A DNA stretch of 36,235 nt. It comes from Kiritimatiellia bacterium (GTDB lineage Bacteria > Verrucomicrobiota > Kiritimatiellia > RFP12 > UBA1067). The stretch covers positions 1 to 36,235 of the forward strand of contig JAFXXW010000006.1 in the NCBI GenBank assembly GCA_017542055.1, given 5' to 3'. Numbering within the stretch: the stretch's first letter is position 1; each line of letters begins with the position of its first letter. A program made the translations under genes and the position numbers. Below are positions 32,824 through 36,235 of this stretch, piece after piece. The notes beneath the pieces are model-generated. The model was not told the DNA's origin. It was given only the letters and a program-made list of their open reading frames with translations, and made no database searches.

Positions 32824-33600
32824 ATGGGCGGCCACGCGAGAGGTCCCCGCGAGATGCTGGGCGGGGGCGAATGGATTTACGGACGCAATCCCGTGGAGGA
32901 GGCGCTGGCCGCCGGCCGGCGCACCTGCACCGAAGTCATCCTGCCGCCCAACGATCTCCTGGACGATCAGCTCCAGCGCATCCACGACGAGTGCGCCTCG
33001 CGCCACGTGATGATCCGGCACATGGACCGCGTCCAGCTCGACAAGCTTACGCATTACGGCCACCATCAAGGCGTGGCGCTCAAGACCACCGGCTATCCCT
33101 ATGTCGGCTTCGACGAGATCCTGCGCGAGGTGCACGACAATCCCGACGCGCTCGTGGTGGTGCTGGACCATCTGGAGGACCCGCAGAACGTGGGCGCCAT
33201 TTTGCGCACGGCCTGCGCGGCGGGCGTGACCGGCGTGGTGGTGGCCGAAGATCGCGCCTGCGGCGTGACCCCGGCGGTGGTCCGGGCGTCGGCGGGCGGC
33301 AGCGAATACCTTAAAGTGGCGCACGTGGTCAATCTTCCGCGCGACATCGAGGACCTCAAGGAGGCGGGGCTCTGGTTTACCGGGCTCGACTGGGGCAAAG
33401 ACTCCAAGCCCTACACCGAAATCGACTTCAAAGGTCCCGCCGGACTCGTGATCGGCGCGGAAGGCAGCGGCATCTCCCGGCTCGTGCGCGAAAAGTGCGA
33501 CTTCATCGCCCACCTGCCCATGCCCGGCGGCTTCGAGTCGCTCAACGCGGCGGTGGCCGCCTCCATCACGCTTTACGAAATTCTCCGCCAACGCGGATAA
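32824..33600 (+). CDS. rlmB: TrmH/RlmB family 23S rRNA 2'-O-methyltransferase
   Basis: This SPOUT methyltransferase of 258 residues has an N-terminal substrate-binding domain (WIYGRNPVEEALAAGRR...) and the knotted SAM-binding domain with VVVLDHLEDPQNVGAILRTACAAGVTGVVVAE, VIGAEGSGISRLVREKCD and IPMPGG-like LPMPGGFESLNAAVAASITLYE. The order and motifs match RlmB, which methylates G2251 of 23S rRNA; a TrmH-type tRNA methyltransferase is a less likely alternative. The start could be ATG 32824 or the in-frame ATG 32854, since only residues after the latter are conserved. Confidence 0.9.
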   Translation: MGGHARGPREMLGGGEWIYGRNPVEEALAAGRRTCTEVILPPNDLLDDQLQRIHDECASRHVMIRHMDRVQLDKLTHYGHHQGVALKTTGYPYVGFDEILREVHDNPDALVVVLDHLEDPQNVGAILRTACAAGVTGVVVAEDRACGVTPAVVRASAGGSEYLKVAHVVNLPRDIEDLKEAGLWFTGLDWGKDSKPYTEIDFKGPAGLVIGAEGSGISRLVREKCDFIAHLPMPGGFESLNAAVAASITLYEILRQRG

Positions 33601-33619
33601 CCTCCACAAGGAGCCACCT

Positions 33620-34786
33620 ATGTCATACACCTGGAACGTCGCCACGAAAGTTCTCTTCGGAGCGGGCAAGCTCAAGGAACTGCATCAAGAGACGCTGCCC
33701 GGCCAGAAGGCGCTTGTCGTCATCTCCAACGGCAAATCCACCCGGCTCAACGGCTCGCTGGACGCGCTTTTGAAGGAGCTGGAGCTCGCGAAAGTGGAGC
33801 ACGTGCTCTTCGACCGGATCGAGGCCAATCCGCTGGAACCGACGGTGCAGGCGGGCGTCGAGTTCGGCCGGGCCGCCCAAGTGGACTTCGTGATCGGGCT
33901 TGGCGGCGGGAGCGTGATGGATTCCGCCAAGGCCATCGCCGCCACGATTCCGCAGGACGGGGGCCGCGTGTGGGACTACATGGCCACCGGCACCGGCGAA
34001 CATCGTCCGCTTGAAGCCAAGCCGCTCCCCACCGTGGCCATCACCACGAGCGCGGGCACCGGGTCGGAAGTGGACGGCGGCTCGGTCATCACCAGCCCGG
34101 TGACGCACGAGAAGGCGGCGTTCATGGGGCCTTGCCCGGTGCTGGCCATCGTCGACCCCGTCCTCATGCTCACGGTGCCGCCCAAGTTCACGGCCTACCA
34201 GGGCTTCGACGCGCTCTTCCATTCCACCGAAGGCTTCATCTCCAAATACGGCAACGAGATGGCCGCGCTCGTCCAGCGCGAGGCGATCCGCAACATCGGC
34301 CGGAGTCTGCCTATCGCGGTGGCGGACGGCAAGAATCTCGCGGCGCGCACGGACGTGGCCTTCGCCAACACTTTGAGCGGCTACTCGATGGAAGCCTCCA
34401 GCTGCACGAGCGAACATTCGCTGGAGCATGCGCTGTCGGGCGAGCATCAGGACCTGCCGCACGGCGCGGGCCTCATCATGATTTCGCTCGCCTACTATCG
34501 CCACTTCATCGAGCGGGGCGCCTGTCCCGAAAAATTCGTCGAGATGGCCAAGCTCCTCGGCAAGGAGGACGCCACCCGGCCTGACGACTTCCTCGTGGCG
34601 CTCGCCGATTTGCAAAAGGCGTGCGGCGTCGACCATCTCAAGATGAGCGACTACGGCATCTCGCCCGACGAGTTCCCCCGGATGGCGCAATTGGCCCGCT
34701 CCGCCCTCGGCGCGCTCTTCGATTGCGACCCGCTCCCGCTCTCCGACGACGATATCGTCCAAATCTTCACCGACTCCTACCGGTAA
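33620..34786 (+). CDS. Iron-containing alcohol dehydrogenase
   Basis: This group III metal-dependent alcohol dehydrogenase has 388 residues. The NAD(P)-binding part has LGGGSVMDSAKAIA and TTSAGTGSEVDGGSVIT. The metal site is made of aspartate and histidines in FTAYQGFDALFHSTEGF, SEHSLEHALSG and LPHGAGL. It resembles the butanol/1,3-propanediol/lactaldehyde dehydrogenase branch and would reduce an aldehyde to an alcohol to recycle NADH during fermentation; the substrate is not determined. AAGGAG lies eight bases before the ATG. It ends the carbon-metabolism run. Confidence 0.92.
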   Translation: MSYTWNVATKVLFGAGKLKELHQETLPGQKALVVISNGKSTRLNGSLDALLKELELAKVEHVLFDRIEANPLEPTVQAGVEFGRAAQVDFVIGLGGGSVMDSAKAIAATIPQDGGRVWDYMATGTGEHRPLEAKPLPTVAITTSAGTGSEVDGGSVITSPVTHEKAAFMGPCPVLAIVDPVLMLTVPPKFTAYQGFDALFHSTEGFISKYGNEMAALVQREAIRNIGRSLPIAVADGKNLAARTDVAFANTLSGYSMEASSCTSEHSLEHALSGEHQDLPHGAGLIMISLAYYRHFIERGACPEKFVEMAKLLGKEDATRPDDFLVALADLQKACGVDHLKMSDYGISPDEFPRMAQLARSALGALFDCDPLPLSDDDIVQIFTDSYR

Positions 34787-34793
34787 TTTTTCG

Positions 34794-35921
34794 TTGCCTC
34801 CCCGCCCGCGAGTTTCCCGCGCCGAGCCGCGCCTGCCGCAACCGGGCCGACTCGTGGCGTTGCCGGTCGACCGGGCGCGCGGCGTCTTCGATCGCTGGCT
34901 GCGGGACGAACGTCTCGTCGACCGGATCGCGGCGCTGTCCTTCGCGCAGCATTCCGCCTTGGCGCGATCGGTCGGCTGGCTGCAGGCGCGCTGGCACGAA
35001 GAGGGCGAACTCACCGTCGCGCGCTTTCTCGCGTACGATTCGGTGTGGGAGGTGAATCCTTTCGAAGTGGGCGCGCGGCGACCGATGACCCGCCGGGCCT
35101 TTGCCGACTTGCGCGCGCGGATTTTGCGACTTTTGGACTTGCGGCGACTGTTGCGGCGACCGTGCCTCGCGCTCTCCAACGGCGAGACGCGTCGGGTGCT
35201 CTTGGCGCGCGCCTTGCTCAAGCAGCCGTCGATTCTCCTCCTGGACGATCCGGCCGCGGGTCTCGACCCCGCCCAGCGCGAGAAGCTCAAAAGCATCGTC
35301 CAGGCGCTTTGCCGGCGCGGCGTGGCCGTCGCGATGAGTTATCGCCATCGGGACGAAGTGCCGGGCGTCGCCGCGCCGCGCGCTGCGCGGCCGGAACCGA
35401 TTCCTGCAGCGTCCCCAAGCGCGTCCCGTCCGGTGGTGGAGATTTCCGATTTGACGCTGATGTTGGGCGCGCGACGGCTTTTCGACCGGCTGTCCTGGAC
35501 GGTGCGCGAGGGCGAACGGTGGGTGTTGCGCGGCGCCAACGGAGCGGGCAAGTCCACGCTGTTGTCGCTCGTGAGCGGCGACAATCCTTTCGCTTACGCC
35601 TGCGACGTCAAGGTGTTCGGCCAGGTCCGGGGCGAGGGCGCCACCTTGGACGCGGTGCGCCGGCGCATCGGCATGGTGAGCGCGGAGATGCAGGCGTACG
35701 AGGGGAAGAGTCCGGCGGCGCTCTTGGACGCGGCGCTCGCTCCGGGGCACGATCTCCTCCTTTTGGACGAACCTTTCATGAACATGTCCGCCCGCGAGCG
35801 CGCCGCGGCCAAGCGTCGCCTCGCGTCATACTTGGATCGACACCCCCGCACCGCCGCCATCCTCGTTTCGCACCGCCCGGACGACCTCCCGCCCCGCTTC
35901 ACCCGCCTCTTCACGCTGTAA
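34794..35921 (+). CDS. ModF-like double ABC ATPase with complementary degenerate halves
   Basis: This 375-residue protein has two ABC domains related to ModF/PhrA-type soluble ABC proteins. Domain 1 (about 1-200) has no Walker A but keeps a signature motif LSNGE (127-131) and Walker B ILLLDD, with Asp for the catalytic Glu and no H-loop His. Domain 2 (from ~213) has Walker A GANGAGKST (247-255), Walker B LLLLDEP (321-327) and H-loop SH (360), but the helical subdomain and signature motif are missing: only ~25 residues separate the Q-loop region from Walker B. One composite ATP site (domain 2 Walker A/B plus domain 1 signature) could still work; the other cannot. The start is TTG 34794. There is no membrane segment. 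Confidence 0.75.
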   Translation: MPPRPRVSRAEPRLPQPGRLVALPVDRARGVFDRWLRDERLVDRIAALSFAQHSALARSVGWLQARWHEEGELTVARFLAYDSVWEVNPFEVGARRPMTRRAFADLRARILRLLDLRRLLRRPCLALSNGETRRVLLARALLKQPSILLLDDPAAGLDPAQREKLKSIVQALCRRGVAVAMSYRHRDEVPGVAAPRAARPEPIPAASPSASRPVVEISDLTLMLGARRLFDRLSWTVREGERWVLRGANGAGKSTLLSLVSGDNPFAYACDVKVFGQVRGEGATLDAVRRRIGMVSAEMQAYEGKSPAALLDAALAPGHDLLLLDEPFMNMSARERAAAKRRLASYLDRHPRTAAILVSHRPDDLPPRFTRLFTL

Positions 35922-36071
35922 GTCGATACTCTCCCGCGAGTACGGGTCCGTGCCGTGTCCCATCGTGGCGTAGTACTTGCCTTTTCCGGCGGAGTTGGCC
36001 CCGCCGATGCGCTTAAGGGCGAAGGTGATTTCCTTGCACCGATTTATCCGCTTGGCTTGATGAATGTTCAT
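35826..36071 (-). CDS. Possible small minus-strand protein
   Basis: This is the only minus-strand ORF with gene-like signals: ATG at 36071 preceded by AGGAGGA (36074-36080), and upstream of that a four-palindrome array. The first ~50 codons (MNIHQAKRINRCKEITFAL, then IGGANSAGKGKYYATMGHGTDPYSRES) look protein-like and I do not recognise them. The remaining ~30 codons are antisense to the end of the ABC gene and look like chance, so the gene may be truncated by a deletion. An 81-residue product would be basic at the N-terminus. Alternatively the array belongs to a gene beyond the right edge. Confidence 0.4.
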   Translation of the reverse strand: MNIHQAKRINRCKEITFALKRIGGANSAGKGKYYATMGHGTDPYSRESIDLQREEAGEAGREVVRAVRNEDGGGAGVSIQV

Positions 36072-36235
36072 AGTTCCTCCTAGAAAAATTCGGTACTGCA
36101 CGGACGCTTTTTCAAAGTCTGGTAGACTTTGCGAAAAATCTACTAGACTTTTGGGAAAGTGTAGTAGACTTTTGCAAAAGTCCCCTATACTTTGAACTTT
36201 GCCCCCCGGAGAGATCGATTTCTCCCCGGGAGGCC
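35922..36235. other. Right-end region without a plus-strand gene
   Basis: These 314 bases hold the start of the possible minus-strand ORF, the palindrome array at 36114-36193, and an imperfect GC-rich inverted repeat at about 36204-36230 around an ATCGAT centre. No TGATATAAT-type promoter is present on either strand. The sequence is more AT-rich than its surroundings from 36080 to 36200. Confidence 0.6.
36114..36193. promoter_or_regulatory. Array of four palindromes with 21-bp spacing
   Basis: Four inverted repeats follow one another, with centres at 36122, 36143, 36164 and 36185, exactly 21 bp apart. Unit 1 (36114-36130) is a perfect 7-bp repeat AAAGTCT-GGT-AGACTTT. Unit 2 (36134-36152) and unit 3 (36156-36172) each differ at one arm position. 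Unit 4 (36177-36193) keeps AAAGT...ACTTT. The shared form is AAAGTCTAsTAGACTTT. Twenty-one base pairs is two helical turns, so all four lie on one face of DNA, as expected for cooperative binding of a dimeric regulator. Confidence 0.75.

Noticed and set aside
31432-33675. Long minus-strand open frame (747 codons) opposite pfk and rlmB
   Set aside because: Same antisense artefact: composition follows the complement of Gly/Ala/Asp codons, and both plus-strand genes are certain.
36114-36193. CRISPR array
   Set aside because: The units are palindromes contiguous at a 21-bp period, with no unique spacers of 30 bp or so, and no cas genes are present.
36204-36230. Rho-independent terminator at the right edge
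   Set aside because: The GC-rich arms pair only with bulges and no T-run follows on either strand within the window.

Overview
This window looks like a chromosomal segment of a GC-rich, Gram-negative-type, fermentative anaerobe. The gene set includes GTP-type PEP carboxykinase, a PFK of the PPi-PFK lineage, an Fe-dependent alcohol dehydrogenase, a PflX-type radical SAM protein, QueH, flavodoxin-like proteins and two lipoproteins. Together with sialic-acid catabolism this would suit a gut member of the PVC group (for example a Kiritimatiellota- or Lentisphaerota-like lineage). That placement is inference from gene content; there is no rRNA and no search was run. Apart from one possible small ORF at the right edge, every gene reads on the + strand. 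A stereotyped promoter (TTGACT-like -35, 17-18 bp, AAATATGATATAATA-like extended -10) recurs eight times and marks the likely transcription units.

Region 1 (1-7.2 kb) is accessory. It holds a truncated unknown ORF, a small ORF coupled to a lipoprotein, an orphan RelB/DinJ-type antitoxin, a lipoprotein D-Ala-D-Ala dipeptidase and an EamA transporter. A six-gene redox operon follows: flavin reductase-like protein, SDR, a CrcB fluoride channel fused in frame to glutathione peroxidase, two flavodoxin-like proteins (the first frameshifted) and a C_GCAxxG_C_C protein. A short G-rich repeat (core GGGAGTCTnGGAGT) occurs between genes at four places here; I did not see it elsewhere in the window.

Region 2 (7.2-15.7 kb) starts with tRNA-Arg and queA. 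A sialic-acid unit follows (N-acetylneuraminate lyase, an unrecognised exported protein, N-acylglucosamine 2-epimerase), running into a tightly overlapping chain: TatD, NUDIX, DPM-type glycosyltransferase, queH, ruvC, rsmI and an acyltransferase.

Region 3 (15.7-26.9 kb) is core information processing: recA, tRNA-Ser, proS, hisS, a Sel1-repeat protein, ymdB, a CCA-adding enzyme, gyrA, a HAD hydrolase and a PflX-like radical SAM protein. Many of these genes are joined by 4-base ATGA/GTGA overlaps.

Region 4 (26.9-36.2 kb) has tRNA-Gly, -Lys, -Phe and -Val in two units with nearly duplicated promoters. Central carbon genes follow (class II aldolase, purM, pckG, pfk), then rlmB, an Fe-ADH and a ModF-like double-ABC protein that has lost complementary halves of one ATP site. 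The right edge carries four palindromes with centres exactly 21 bp apart, upstream of a possible minus-strand small gene. These are the most unusual regulatory sequences in the window.
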